Assembly (NCBI GenBank): GCA_943914465.1
Contig: CALUCD010000003.1
Location: 124,001 to 188,000 of the forward strand
DNA length: 64,000 nucleotides
From: an uncultured Corynebacterium sp.
GTDB taxonomy: Bacteria; Actinomycetota; Actinomycetes; Mycobacteriales; Mycobacteriaceae
Direction: 5' to 3'
Below are positions 51,987 to 60,519 of the stretch, one piece after another (position 1 is the first letter of the stretch; each line of letters starts with the position of its first letter). Below the pieces are notes generated by a model, which made no database searches, had not been told where the DNA came from, and worked only from the letters and a program-made list of their open reading frames with translations. A program made the translations under genes and the position numbers.

Positions 51987-53054
51987 CTAGGCGCTCGAAC
52001 CGCCCGCCGCGCCAGCCTGTGCCCCCGCCGCCGGGCCCGCGTTGAGTGTCTGATCAGGTGTGCCCGCGCCTGGCGTCGGCGGCACCTGCGGGTCGGGCGC
52101 TGGCGGGTTGACCTGAGGCGGTTTCGTCGGCGTTACCGGCCGAGGTGCGCTCGATGGAGGTGCCGGCGGCGTCGGCTGCTGAGATGGCGCAGGCCGCACC
52201 GGCTGAGCCGACGGTGCGGGTGGAACCTGTGGGAGTGTCGGAGCCGGTGCGGCGGAATCTGGTGTGCCTGCTTGCGGAGCTGGGGCAGCTGGTGCGGCCG
52301 GCGCAGGCGGCTCTTGTGACTGCGCTCCCCCTTCCGGCTCCGGAGCGATTGGTACCGTCACGGTCACCGTTGCTGTTGGGGCCGGATCTGTTGACGGATG
52401 AGGGCCGAGGCGGCCATCCTCTCCCTGCTCATCCGACGAGCCGGTTGCATTGAGCGAGTTCACCAAGGCGCGGGCCTGACGCAACAGTGCACTGAAATTC
52501 TCAGCATCACCTTCTTGATTCGCAGCCTCGAGTTCATCGAGTGTCGATGCCAGCTCGACCACAGCAGTACGATCCCCAAAGACCGCAGATGCAGGCCCCC
52601 ATAAAGGGGAGCCTGGGGTTGCGTTGTAAAGCGCGGCACCTGAACCAACAACGAGCACGGTTGCTGCCGCAGCCCCGACAAAACCAGACAGCCACGGGCT
52701 GACCTTATGGCCACCTGGGCCCGAAAAACCCCGTCCCCCGCTACCCCGTCGCTCACTTTGGCCCGAGGTGCGGCGCTGCGCGAGCTCGTCATATACCCCT
52801 GCCTGCTCTGCTGGCGCCGGATGCATTGGAGCTGGCCGCTCTGCAATGCGCGGAAGTGCCATCACCGAGGGCGGTGGTGGCATCGGTTGGTCAACCTCGT
52901 CCTTGAGATCGAGGAAAAGTGCAGCAAGCCGGTCGGAACCTTGCGACGGGTCGTCACCCCTCGCGAGTGCGTCAAGAAACGCGTCGTCAGAGCCGACGGT
53001 TTCGAACCGTTCCGTCGCGGCGTCGCTGTACAAATCATCGTCGCGGCGTGTCAT
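51987..53054 (-). CDS. rsdA: anti-sigma-D factor RsdA
   Basis: A 355-residue single-pass membrane protein. The N-terminus (about 10-60: FETVGSDDAFLDALARGDDP, DRLAALFLDLKDEVD) matches the RsdA sigma-binding segment. One transmembrane helix lies at about 121-142 (WLSGFVGAAAATVLVVG). Outside is a low-complexity Pro/Ala-rich domain of about 140 residues. It should hold SigD inactive at the membrane until released. It overlaps the sigD stop by four bases, the standard coupling of sigma and anti-sigma genes. Confidence 0.92.
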   Translation of the reverse strand: MTRRDDDLYSDAATERFETVGSDDAFLDALARGDDPSQGSDRLAALFLDLKDEVDQPMPPPPSVMALPRIAERPAPMHPAPAEQAGVYDELAQRRTSGQSERRGSGGRGFSGPGGHKVSPWLSGFVGAAAATVLVVGSGAALYNATPGSPLWGPASAVFGDRTAVVELASTLDELEAANQEGDAENFSALLRQARALVNSLNATGSSDEQGEDGRLGPHPSTDPAPTATVTVTVPIAPEPEGGAQSQEPPAPAAPAAPAPQAGTPDSAAPAPTLPQVPPAPSAQPVRPAPSQQPTPPAPPSSAPRPVTPTKPPQVNPPAPDPQVPPTPGAGTPDQTLNAGPAAGAQAGAAGGSSA

Positions 53055-53626
53055 GTGTGTAGATCCTGTTCTTCCATTGCTTTACGCAACTTTGCTATGG
53101 CGCGGTGTTGAGCCACCCGAACAGCTCCAGGCGTTGAGCCCACAGCTTCGGCTGTCTCTTCCGCTGATAGGCCCACGAACACCCTCAAGATGATGATGTC
53201 GCGCGCCTTGTCACCTAGTAGATCGAGCAGGGCACGGATTTGGTTACTGCCGTCCATCTCCAGCGCGAAATCTTCAGGGGTCCCCCCTGAAGCGGCGGAG
53301 TCGGGGATGTCTTCGGTTGGATTGAGCTTGTCGCGGAACAGGGCGCGGTGAGCGTCCGCGACTTTGTTGAAGGCGATGCCGTACACAAAGGACATGAACG
53401 GCCTGCCCATGTCCTGGTACTTGTGTATCGAGGTGCACACGGCGAGGCAGATCTCTTGAGCGACATCTTCAGCGGTTGGAGTGCGCCCGCCGCTAATGCG
53501 GGCGCGGGCATAGCGCAGCACGAGAGGGTGGATGATTCGCACAACATTTTGCAGAGCACGCGAATCACCAGCCGCGGCGAGCGGCACTAGACGCGCGAGC
53601 TCGTCTTCGGCCTTTAGATCAGACAC
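53051..53626 (-). CDS. sigD: ECF sigma factor SigD
   Basis: A 191-residue extracytoplasmic-function sigma factor. Region 2 is visible as LVLRYARARISGG...AEDVAQEICLAVCTSIHKYQ and RPFMSFVYGIAFNKVADAHR; region 4 as RDIIILRVFVGLSAEETAEAVGSTPGAVRVAQHRAIAKLRK with a helix-turn-helix. GTG 53626 follows GAGGGG; the longer in-frame reading to 53758 has no family similarity. SigD of corynebacteria controls cell-envelope and mycolate-related genes. Its anti-sigma gene follows directly. Confidence 0.94.
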   Translation of the reverse strand: MSDLKAEDELARLVPLAAAGDSRALQNVVRIIHPLVLRYARARISGGRTPTAEDVAQEICLAVCTSIHKYQDMGRPFMSFVYGIAFNKVADAHRALFRDKLNPTEDIPDSAASGGTPEDFALEMDGSNQIRALLDLLGDKARDIIILRVFVGLSAEETAEAVGSTPGAVRVAQHRAIAKLRKAMEEQDLHT

Positions 53627-54070
53627 TACGTTCCCCTCATTCCTGCGCGGCAGTATCACCACCGGGCGAACAAACAGAAAATACACAGGCAAGTCATATG
53701 CCTTTATAAGGTTAGCTGTCGGAGGGCAGACCTCAAAGCCGACCGCGTTTGGTGACACTAGGTAAGCATGCTTTCACATAGACCCCCCCTGTCCCACAAC
53801 AATGCCGAGACCTGCAGGAACCGCACAGTAAGTCATAAGGAATTGATTGTTAAATAGAATTTCACCGTTTTGTAACCCACAGCAAAACCCCAGCTCACGA
53901 CAAGATTTTCGAAATTATTACGGATTGATAAAGATTCGCGTTACCGCCAGGACACCCGCAGTTCACCGGCGGCGATAACACTGCACATTCGGCATGACGC
54001 ATGGAAACTTCGCTAACCGCGCTGCGACGCGTATGCGCCGTTGAAGCACTTACAAGGAGCACTTATAGCT
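53627..54070. other. long intergenic region between sigD and the WhiB gene
   Basis: About 440 bases between divergent genes, lower in GC in its middle (53833-53935, with GATTGTTAAATAGAATTTCA and TTCGAAATTATTACGG). It must hold both promoters. I see possible -10-like elements (for example TATAAA on the reverse strand near 53706) but no clear operator, RNA gene or ORF. CGATAA at about 53971 resembles a SigD -10, but no partner GTAAC -35 is at the right distance. Confidence 0.4.
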
Positions 54071-54382
54071 ATGTCCCTACCGCACCTGCTTCCCGGTCCG
54101 AACGCCGATTTCTGGGATTGGCAGCTTCATAGCGCCTGCCGAGGACAAGCCTCGGAGGTCTTCTACCACCCCGACGGGGAGCGCGGCCGCGCCCGCACGC
54201 AACGCGAAAACCGCGCAAAAGCGATTTGTTACTCATGCCCCGTGCTCAGCCAGTGCCGCGAGCACGCACTTCGTGTGGCTGAGCCATACGGGATCTGGGG
54301 CGGAATGAGCGAATCGGAACGGCAAGCGATCCTGCGTGGGTCACGCAGGGCTGTCAAAGTCGCAACCGTGTCCGCCAAGTAG
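54071..54382 (+). CDS. whcB: WhiB-family iron-sulfur regulator (WhcB-like)
   Basis: A 103-residue WhiB-like transcription factor. Four cysteines for the 4Fe-4S cluster are Cys23, Cys53, Cys56 and Cys62 (SACRG, ICYSCP, SQC), and the GIWGG turn is at 74-78 followed by a basic C-terminus for DNA contact. ATG 54071 follows AAGGAG. Placement next to sigD-rsdA and groEL, and overall similarity, suggest the WhcB/WhiB3 branch; the exact subgroup is less certain than the family. Confidence 0.9.
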   Translation: MSLPHLLPGPNADFWDWQLHSACRGQASEVFYHPDGERGRARTQRENRAKAICYSCPVLSQCREHALRVAEPYGIWGGMSESERQAILRGSRRAVKVATVSAK

Positions 54383-54398
54383 CCACACGCTGCAGCAG

Positions 54399-54460
54399 AA
54401 AAGAAAAGGCCCTCCCCCACGCCCGCGCTCAAAGCGCGAATCGATGCGTGAGGGAAGGCT
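54399..54460 (-). terminator. terminator downstream of groL
   Basis: On the reverse strand an imperfect stem (CCTTCCCTCACGC paired with GCGTGGGGGAGGG), enclosing a smaller GCGC/GCGC hairpin, is followed by CCTTTTCTTTTC. Placement 34 bases after groL supports intrinsic termination. Confidence 0.7.
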
Positions 54461-54493
54461 CCGGCCTGCCGGATCACCGGCGTGACACGGCGC

Positions 54494-56101
54494 TTAATGC
54501 GCGTGCGCCGCGGGGTCCTCGTCTTCCGCAGGCTTCGTGACCACTGAAGCCTCAGTAGTCAGCACCATGCGCGCCACAGAGGCCGCGTTGACCACCGCAG
54601 AGTGGGTGACCTTCACAGGATCGATGATGCCCTGCTCGATCAGGTTGCCACAGGCCAGCGTTGCGGCATTGAAACCTTCGCCGTTGCCCAGCTCAGCAAT
54701 ATTTGCCACCACAACGGAGCCGTCAAGGCCGGCGTTCTGGGCAATCCAGTGGGCCGGCTTTGTCAATGCACGGGCGACCGCCAGAACGCCAGTTTTTTGC
54801 TCGCCTGTGAAGCCTTCTGCAAACTGCTCCAGTTCTCGAGCAATCTGCACCAACGCCGAGCCACCGCCGGCGATAATGCCTTCCTCCACGGCGGCGCGTG
54901 CAGCGTTGATCGCGTCTTCAACGCGCAGCTTGCGCTCGTTCATCTCAGTCTCGGTCGGAGCACCGACGCGCAGCACAGCGACCCCGCCGGAGAGCTTTGC
55001 CAGGCGCTCTTCCATCTTCTCGCGGTCCCAGGTCGAATCCGTCGCCTCGATGTCGCGGCGGATCTGGTTGCGCCGATCCTCTACGGCGTCGGCCGAGCCT
55101 GCACCGTCAACAATGATGGTGTCGTCCTTCGTCACCGTCACGCGGCGAGCTGAACCGAGGTGGTCGAGCGTGGCGTCCTTCAGATTGACCCCAACTTCCG
55201 GGTCAATCACGGTGGCGTTGGTAACTACAGCGAGATCATCCATAAACGCCTTGCGTCGCTCACCGAAGTATGGCGACTTCACCGCCACGACTTTCACTGT
55301 CTTGCGGATGGCGTTGACCACCAGCGTCTGCAGCGGCTCACCCTCAACGTCCTCCGCAATGATCAGCAGTGGCACAGCCTCGGTGGCGATTGTTTCCAAA
55401 AGTGGCAGGAAGTCCGGCAAGGAGGAAATCTTGTTTCGCACCAGCAGCACTCGAGGATTGTCTAAGACTGCCTGGCCAGCATCCGGGTCTGTCATGAAGT
55501 ACGGGGAGAGAAAACCTTTGTCAAAGGAGATGCCTTCGGTCAGGTCCACGTACGACTCAATGGACTGGGACTCCTCAACGGTGAGTACCCCGTCCTTGCC
55601 GACTTTATCCATCGCGCCCGCAACCATCTCGCCGATCTCGGCATCGCGAGACGACACGGTGGCCACATTTGCAATCTCAGTCGACGACGACACCTCGGTA
55701 GCGCGTGCCTTGAGCTCTTCAACAGCCTTCTCAGCTGCCGCAGCGATGCCCTTGTTCAGTTCGATCGGATTCGCGCCGGCAGCAACGTTGCGCAACCCCT
55801 CTTTGACGAGTGCCTGCGCAAGCAAGGTCGCGGTGGTGGTCCCGTCACCCGCAATGTCGTTGGTTTTCACTGCCACGGACTTCACCAGCTGTGCGCCGAG
55901 GTTTTCAAACGGGTCATCCAGATCGATCTCGCGCGCGATGGTCACGCCGTCATTGGTCACCGTCGGGCCGCCCCAAGACTTCGACAGCACAACGTTACGA
56001 CCACGCGGGCCGAGGGTCACTTTGACCGCATCGGCCAGCGCATCCACACCGCGCTGGATACCCTCCCGGGCCTCCTGATCAAATGCGATTAGTTTTGCCA
56101 T
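54494..56101 (-). CDS. groL: chaperonin GroEL, GroEL1-type with His-ended tail
   Basis: A 535-residue 60-kDa chaperonin. The ATP-binding DGTTTATLLAQALVKEG segment, the EDVEGEPLQTLVVN apical segment, and the VEEGIIAGGGSAL motif are all present. The C-terminus ends PAAHAH rather than the Gly-Gly-Met tail of housekeeping GroEL, as in actinobacterial GroEL1 proteins encoded next to groES. These are often specialised paralogues, with the general copy elsewhere. Twenty-one bases after groES on the same transcript. Confidence 0.96.
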   Translation of the reverse strand: MAKLIAFDQEAREGIQRGVDALADAVKVTLGPRGRNVVLSKSWGGPTVTNDGVTIAREIDLDDPFENLGAQLVKSVAVKTNDIAGDGTTTATLLAQALVKEGLRNVAAGANPIELNKGIAAAAEKAVEELKARATEVSSSTEIANVATVSSRDAEIGEMVAGAMDKVGKDGVLTVEESQSIESYVDLTEGISFDKGFLSPYFMTDPDAGQAVLDNPRVLLVRNKISSLPDFLPLLETIATEAVPLLIIAEDVEGEPLQTLVVNAIRKTVKVVAVKSPYFGERRKAFMDDLAVVTNATVIDPEVGVNLKDATLDHLGSARRVTVTKDDTIIVDGAGSADAVEDRRNQIRRDIEATDSTWDREKMEERLAKLSGGVAVLRVGAPTETEMNERKLRVEDAINAARAAVEEGIIAGGGSALVQIARELEQFAEGFTGEQKTGVLAVARALTKPAHWIAQNAGLDGSVVVANIAELGNGEGFNAATLACGNLIEQGIIDPVKVTHSAVVNAASVARMVLTTEASVVTKPAEDEDPAAHAH

Positions 56102-56122
56102 AAGTGGCGTCGCCCCCTCTGG

Positions 56123-56422
56123 TTACTTTTCGACGACGGCCAGCAGGTCACGCGCTGAGAGCAGCAAGTACTCTTCGCCGTTGTACTTCAGTTCGGTGCC
56201 GCCGTACTTGGCGAAGACGACGGTGTCGCCCTCCTTGACGTCCACGGGGATGCGGTTGCCGTCCTCGTCGTGGCGGCCGGGACCAACAGCGATCACGGTT
56301 GCTTCTTGTGGCTTTTCCGCAGCAGAATCAGGAATGACCAGCCCCGATGCGGTGGTCGTTTCAGCCTCAGCGATCTGAACCAGAACCTTGTCGTCCAGCG
56401 GCTTGATGTTGACGTTTGCCAT
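56123..56422 (-). CDS. groES: co-chaperonin GroES
   Basis: A 99-residue heptameric lid of the GroEL chaperonin. The segment IKPLDDKVLVQIAEAETTT, the mobile-loop-like TASGLVIPDSAAEKPQ, and the C-terminal EEYLLLSARDLLAVVE are diagnostic. ATG 56422 fits the family. It opens the groES-groL operon, controlled by the CIRCE element 112 bases upstream. Confidence 0.97.
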   Translation of the reverse strand: MANVNIKPLDDKVLVQIAEAETTTASGLVIPDSAAEKPQEATVIAVGPGRHDEDGNRIPVDVKEGDTVVFAKYGGTELKYNGEEYLLLSARDLLAVVEK

Positions 56423-56533
56423 GATCAGTACCTTTGGTGACCTTTCGTGTCTATAGAGCAGTGAGTATGTGTGGTAAATCCCATGTCGCGCAGCCGTCGT
56501 CGCGGGTAAACAACTGTGCTCGAGACAACCCGT

Positions 56534-56560
56534 TTAGCACTCTACTCACGCGAGTGCTAA
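56534..56560. promoter_or_regulatory. CIRCE element (HrcA operator) of groES-groL
   Basis: TTAGCACTC (56534-56542) and GAGTGCTAA (56552-56560) with a 9-bp spacer form a perfect CIRCE. HrcA binding would repress the chaperonin operon and release it on heat shock. The element is 112 bases before groES. Confidence 0.95.
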
Positions 56561-56630
56561 CTCACAACCTTGCACGCATCGATCCCACCGCACTGCGGTA
56601 CTCGGCGGTTGCAACCTCAGCTCAGGCTGC

Positions 56631-57080
56631 TCAGTCCTGGTGGGTCCCCATATTGAGCACGGCGTTTTCCCACAGCCGAAACTCCGCCTCATTATCGTCC
56701 GCGTAGGTGCGCACAGCGCGGATCGCTTGTTTGATCTCGCCCACAATTTCGTCGTCAATACTGTGGCCATCGCGCCCAAGGAAAATCACCGGGCCTGAGA
56801 TCGCGCTCGCCGGGTCCTGCAAGAAGTCCGGCGTATCTGTCGCCGCGGTGTGCTTCGCCATCGACGCAACGGGGTTCGGCCGTGCCCGAATATCACGAGC
56901 CTCCGGCGAATACAGCGCCTCAAATTGAGTTTCATGCGGGATGAAGGCGACGTTGACAGCCTCGCTCACGACCGGGCCAAGAAACTGGTTCGCGTGATCG
57001 ATATCGAAGACAACCCGGCGGTAGGTCAGGTCCGGGTTCACCATGAATCCAAACCGTTCGTGATCATTTCCAGTGTTCAT
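56631..57080 (-). CDS. hypothetical protein, 149 residues
   Basis: A soluble acidic protein starting MNTGNDHERFGFMVNPDLTYRR from ATG 57080, preceded by an AAAGGA-type ribosome site. Strands and helices alternate, and the middle reads VNVAFIPHETQFEALYSPEARD. Conserved appearance but no recognised domain, signal or membrane segment. It lies 110 bases after tsaD on the same strand and just upstream of the CIRCE region. An in-frame extension to 57119 is possible. Confidence 0.7.
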   Translation of the reverse strand: MNTGNDHERFGFMVNPDLTYRRVVFDIDHANQFLGPVVSEAVNVAFIPHETQFEALYSPEARDIRARPNPVASMAKHTAATDTPDFLQDPASAISGPVIFLGRDGHSIDDEIVGEIKQAIRAVRTYADDNEAEFRLWENAVLNMGTHQD

Positions 57081-57190
57081 TACGGAGGGTCCTTTCACTT
57101 CCGGTTGCGTGGGCATCACGTCGACGAACAGGTCCTACGGTAGCCGTCGTGACCGAAACCTGCTTGCCAAGTCCACCTGCCCTGACCAGG

Positions 57191-58237
57191 TCAGACCACC
57201 GGGGCTGCAACGTCGAGTGATGTATGCGTGCCCACCGCGAACCCTGAGGGCTGAGCACCCTCATGGATCACTTGCGCCCCGAGCGCCGCGATCATCACAC
57301 CGTTATCCGTACACAGACCAAGACGTGGCACACGCAGCTCAATGCCCGCTTGTGCACACCGTTGCTCAGCAAGCGTGCGCAGGCGCGAGTTCGCCGCCAC
57401 TCCCCCGCCAAGTAATAACGTCTGTGCGCCGGTGTCCCCGCAGGCCACCAGCGCCTTTGAGGTCAGCACATCGCACACCGCTTCTTGAAACGACGCGCAC
57501 ACATCTTCCACACTGATCACCCGCCCATCGCGCTCCGCAGCCTCAACGTAGCGCGCGACGGCAGTCTTCAGCCCTGAAAACGAGAAGTCATAGCGGTGCT
57601 CACCACGCATATCCTCCGCTCGTGTCAGCGCTCGCGGAAACGCGATCGCTGCCGGGTCGCCTTGAGCAGCAAGCTTATCGACGACCGGCCCACCCGGATA
57701 CCCCAGCCCCAGCAACCTGGCCACCTTGTCGTAGGCCTCTCCCGCTGCGTCGTCAAGCGTGGAGCCCAATTCGCGCATCGGCTTGCCCACCGCGTGAGCC
57801 TCAAGCAGCTGCGTGTGCCCCCCAGACACCAGCAGCGCAATGGCATGTGGCAGAGCCGGGCCGCCTTCGAGATTCGCGACCGCCACGTGCCCTCCAAGGT
57901 GGTTGACCCCGTAGAACGGCACACCCCACGCCGCGGCGTACGCCTTCGCCGCAGACGCGCCGACAAGAAGTGCCCCAGCTAGCCCCGGGCCGACCGTGGC
58001 GGCAACCGCATCAGGTCGCGCGGTCCCCGCCTGCTCAAGTGCAGCGCGCATGACCTGTGGCATCGCTTCGAGATGCGCACGTGAAGCGATCTCAGGAACC
58101 ACTCCACCAAAACGAGCATGCTGCGACATCGACGAGGCAACAACATCCGCCAGAATCTCCATCGACCCGTCCGGTGCCAGCCGCACGACGCCGACGCCCG
58201 TTTCATCGCACGACGATTCAATCCCGAGCACAATCAT
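57191..58237 (-). CDS. tsaD: tRNA N6-threonylcarbamoyladenosine transferase TsaD
   Basis: Catalytic subunit for the universal t6A37 tRNA modification. The 348-residue protein shows GIESSCDETG at the N-terminus, the HARFGGVVPEIASRAHLEAM iron-binding histidines near 100-120, LLVSGGHTQLL near 137, and GGGVAANSRLR near 278. All are hallmark Kae1/TsaD sites. Eight bases after rimI in the tsaE-x-tsaB-rimI-tsaD set. Confidence 0.97.
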   Translation of the reverse strand: MIVLGIESSCDETGVGVVRLAPDGSMEILADVVASSMSQHARFGGVVPEIASRAHLEAMPQVMRAALEQAGTARPDAVAATVGPGLAGALLVGASAAKAYAAAWGVPFYGVNHLGGHVAVANLEGGPALPHAIALLVSGGHTQLLEAHAVGKPMRELGSTLDDAAGEAYDKVARLLGLGYPGGPVVDKLAAQGDPAAIAFPRALTRAEDMRGEHRYDFSFSGLKTAVARYVEAAERDGRVISVEDVCASFQEAVCDVLTSKALVACGDTGAQTLLLGGGVAANSRLRTLAEQRCAQAGIELRVPRLGLCTDNGVMIAALGAQVIHEGAQPSGFAVGTHTSLDVAAPVV

Positions 58238-58244
58238 CGCTTAC

Positions 58245-58730
58245 TTACCCCTCACTGTGTTGCTGTGTGCCTCGCTCAGACTTGCGCCCACGCATCATGG
58301 AGTACGCATCCGCGCCGGACGGCTGATAGTAGCCCTTCCGGGTGGCCAGGACATAAAAGCCAAAGCTTGCATACAACTCAATCGCTGGGGTGTTATCGGT
58401 GCGTACCTCAAGAAACATCGGACCGTCGAGCAGGTCGGCAGTGTGCACCAGTTGGTCCATCAGGGCGCGGCCGATACCGCGCCCCCGGTAGTCACGCTGC
58501 ACCCCGATCGTGTGCACCTCAAACTCCGGATCATCCCGGGGACCGAGCATGGCAACGCCGGCGTATCCAACCAACACATCACCATCAAACGCGCCAATAT
58601 AAAACGTGTACGGCTGGGAAAACTCCGCGACGAACACATCGCGGGACCACGGGTTGTCTTCATCGAAGAGCTCGAGTTCAAGTTCGGCGACACGAGCGGC
58701 GTCTCCACGCGTCAGCTCTCTCAATCTCAC
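58245..58730 (-). CDS. rimI: ribosomal-protein alanine N-acetyltransferase RimI
   Basis: A 161-residue GNAT acetyltransferase. The acetyl-CoA-binding motif A is IGVQRDYRGRGIGRALMDQL near 88-107, followed by FLEVRTDNTPAIELYASFGF. Position between tsaB and tsaD is the usual place of rimI, the N-terminal acetylase of ribosomal protein S18. GTG 58730 follows AAGG and lies 10 bases after tsaB; the in-frame extension to 58799 overlaps tsaB. Confidence 0.92.
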   Translation of the reverse strand: MRLRELTRGDAARVAELELELFDEDNPWSRDVFVAEFSQPYTFYIGAFDGDVLVGYAGVAMLGPRDDPEFEVHTIGVQRDYRGRGIGRALMDQLVHTADLLDGPMFLEVRTDNTPAIELYASFGFYVLATRKGYYQPSGADAYSMMRGRKSERGTQQHSEG

Positions 58731-58740
58731 AATGGGAACC

Positions 58741-59451
58741 TTAGCGAGCAACGTCTGGAATAGCGGGCGACTTCGGTTTCGGCGCAGGCGCTTGCGCATC
58801 GGGGCGACGTAGATAGTGCGGGACGAGCGGTGCCGGTGAGCGTGACAGATCCGCCGCCGCGATCAGCCCCTTCGTGCGCGGCGCGATGTACCTAACCTCA
58901 CCTACCGGAACGGAAAGCGACTGCTGCACCTGGTCGGCGAGATGCGCCGGGACACTGAGCACGTCCAGTGGCGCTTGGCTCAACCCATCGAACACGCTTT
59001 GCAAGTCAGCCGGTGCACACACCTCGGGCCCGGCTACTCGCTGCCGCTTCTCATACAGCGCCGAATACACTTCACGACGCCGCGCATCCGTCACCACCAG
59101 CACCCTTGACCCACCAGCCAGTAGCGCAGCTGCGTCGTGGGTGACCACGCCGTGGACTGGAACATTGAGGGCCTGCCCAAATGCCGACGCCGATGCCATG
59201 CCCACCCGCAAGCCGGTAAACGGCCCTGGGCCACAGCCAACCACTACTGCATCGAGCTTTTCGAAACTCATCCCCGCCCGGCTTAACACACCTGCCGCCG
59301 AGGGGACGAGGTGCTCAGCATGCGCGCGTGTGGACACGACCGACTCCGCTAGCACGTTGATGCTGGTCTTGCTGGGGCCAGCTTCGGCGTCACATTCAGC
59401 TACGCCCACGATCAGATCGGCAGTTGCCGTGTCGATCGCGAGAATGATCAT
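58741..59451 (-). CDS. tsaB: TsaB, partner of TsaD in t6A synthesis
   Basis: A 236-residue inactive Kae1-like paralogue that scaffolds TsaD. The segments LAIDTATADLIVGV at the N-terminus and GCGPGPFTGLRVGMA near 72-86 are characteristic. An Ala/Pro-rich C-terminal tail of about 20 residues is present. Its start overlaps the last base of the hypothetical gene at 59451. Part of the tsa/rimI set. Confidence 0.96.
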   Translation of the reverse strand: MIILAIDTATADLIVGVAECDAEAGPSKTSINVLAESVVSTRAHAEHLVPSAAGVLSRAGMSFEKLDAVVVGCGPGPFTGLRVGMASASAFGQALNVPVHGVVTHDAAALLAGGSRVLVVTDARRREVYSALYEKRQRVAGPEVCAPADLQSVFDGLSQAPLDVLSVPAHLADQVQQSLSVPVGEVRYIAPRTKGLIAAADLSRSPAPLVPHYLRRPDAQAPAPKPKSPAIPDVAR

Positions 59452-59960
59452 TAGCGGCGGACCCCGAGGGACCAGCGGCCATCTTGGAAGTAGAACGGCA
59501 TCGGCGAATTCAGCGGGTACGCCTCGGTCTGCGGGAAGGCGCAGATATCGATCTTGCTGGTGTCCACCTCGTCGATCCCAGCTGGGGTTTCCTCATCTGG
59601 AGGCAGGAGGACAACATATGCAGCCTGGCCAGACAGGTCAGGTTCTTCCTCGAACTGGAACGCAGAAAGTTTCGCCTCACGCAATTCCTCCGGCTCGTTC
59701 GAGCACAGCGTGATATAACCCGCGTACGTCTCCGCGTCATATACCAGTGCCGGGTCCACCAGCTGCGCCACCACAGCCCCGTTCGTTGGGTGCACGTTCT
59801 GCAGGGTGGTTGCAAGCGAGTTCGTCGGGGCGACCAGAGCCTGCTGATTCGCCGAAGCCGGACGGGTCATCGGAATCAAAATCAGACCCGCCAAGATAAC
59901 TAGCCAGGCAATCACGGCAAGAGCGGCCCAGCTCCGCTCGGTGTTTGAGAGTTTGAGCAT
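59451..59960 (-). CDS. hypothetical exported or membrane-anchored protein
   Basis: A 169-residue protein with one N-terminal helix (AALAVIAWLVILAGLILIP) acting as signal or anchor and a soluble outer domain with LVDPALVYDAETYAGYITLC, and two cysteines (YITLCSN and IDICAFP) that could form a disulfide. Not recognised as a family. Its stop overlaps the tsaB start by one base, so it is translated with the t6A genes though its function looks unrelated. Confidence 0.8.
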   Translation of the reverse strand: MLKLSNTERSWAALAVIAWLVILAGLILIPMTRPASANQQALVAPTNSLATTLQNVHPTNGAVVAQLVDPALVYDAETYAGYITLCSNEPEELREAKLSAFQFEEEPDLSGQAAYVVLLPPDEETPAGIDEVDTSKIDICAFPQTEAYPLNSPMPFYFQDGRWSLGVRR

Positions 59961-60004
59961 GCCTTACAGCCTACATCCAGTGCAACGAGCTGCAGCGTTC
60001 GGTT

Positions 60005-60517
60005 CTATCGGCCAGCGTCGACAGTACGCCAGGTAATAACCCGGGCGTCTGCGTCAGACACGTCTTCTCCGGTCGCGGTGCCGCCTGCGGTTTCCCGATC
60101 GAGCGTGACCAGAAGATAGCGCTGGGCAAGGTGGTCCACCACGCCACCGCCCCACTCTGCAACCACTACAGCGCGATCAAGTTCGGTATCCAGGTCAAGC
60201 GCGTCGAGCTCGCCTAATGGGTCACCCGAAGCGCCGCCGTCAAGGAGACGGTACAGATCAACGTGGATGAGCGACGGCCCGCCAGCCTGGGACCGGTGCT
60301 GCCGCGCAATAACGAATGTGGGGCTGATGACCCTCCCGGACACACCCATCCCCGCAGCGATCCCCTGGGTGAGCGTGGTCTTGCCTGCCCCAAGCGGCCC
60401 GTCTAAGACAATCACATCACCAGCCTCCGCCGCTGCACCGAGCAACCGGCCGAACGCGTGTGTATCGGCCGGCGTTGCACAGACCCTGCTGCCGTGTAGC
60501 GGCACCGATGAGTTCAC
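60005..60517 (-). CDS. tsaE: TsaE, ATPase for t6A synthesis
   Basis: A 170-residue P-loop ATPase that cycles the TsaBD complex. Walker A is DGPLGAGKTTLTQGI at 39-53, with the following VSGRVISPTFVIARQH and the acidic HVDLYRL motif near 97, typical of TsaE. It starts two bases after alr and 44 bases precede the next gene. Confidence 0.95.
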   Translation of the reverse strand: MNSSVPLHGSRVCATPADTHAFGRLLGAAAEAGDVIVLDGPLGAGKTTLTQGIAAGMGVSGRVISPTFVIARQHRSQAGGPSLIHVDLYRLLDGGASGDPLGELDALDLDTELDRAVVVAEWGGGVVDHLAQRYLLVTLDRETAGGTATGEDVSDADARVITWRTVDAGR

Positions 60518-60519
60518 TA

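Noticed and set aside
53930..53980. Possible SigD autoregulated promoter before the WhiB gene
   Set aside because: A CGATAA-like -10 exists, but no GTAAC-like -35 lies at 16-17 bp; the nearest GTTACC is about 27 bp away.
54537..56078. 513-codon forward ORF opposite groL
   Set aside because: Ser/Thr-rich shadow with no domain; groL on the reverse strand is unmistakable.
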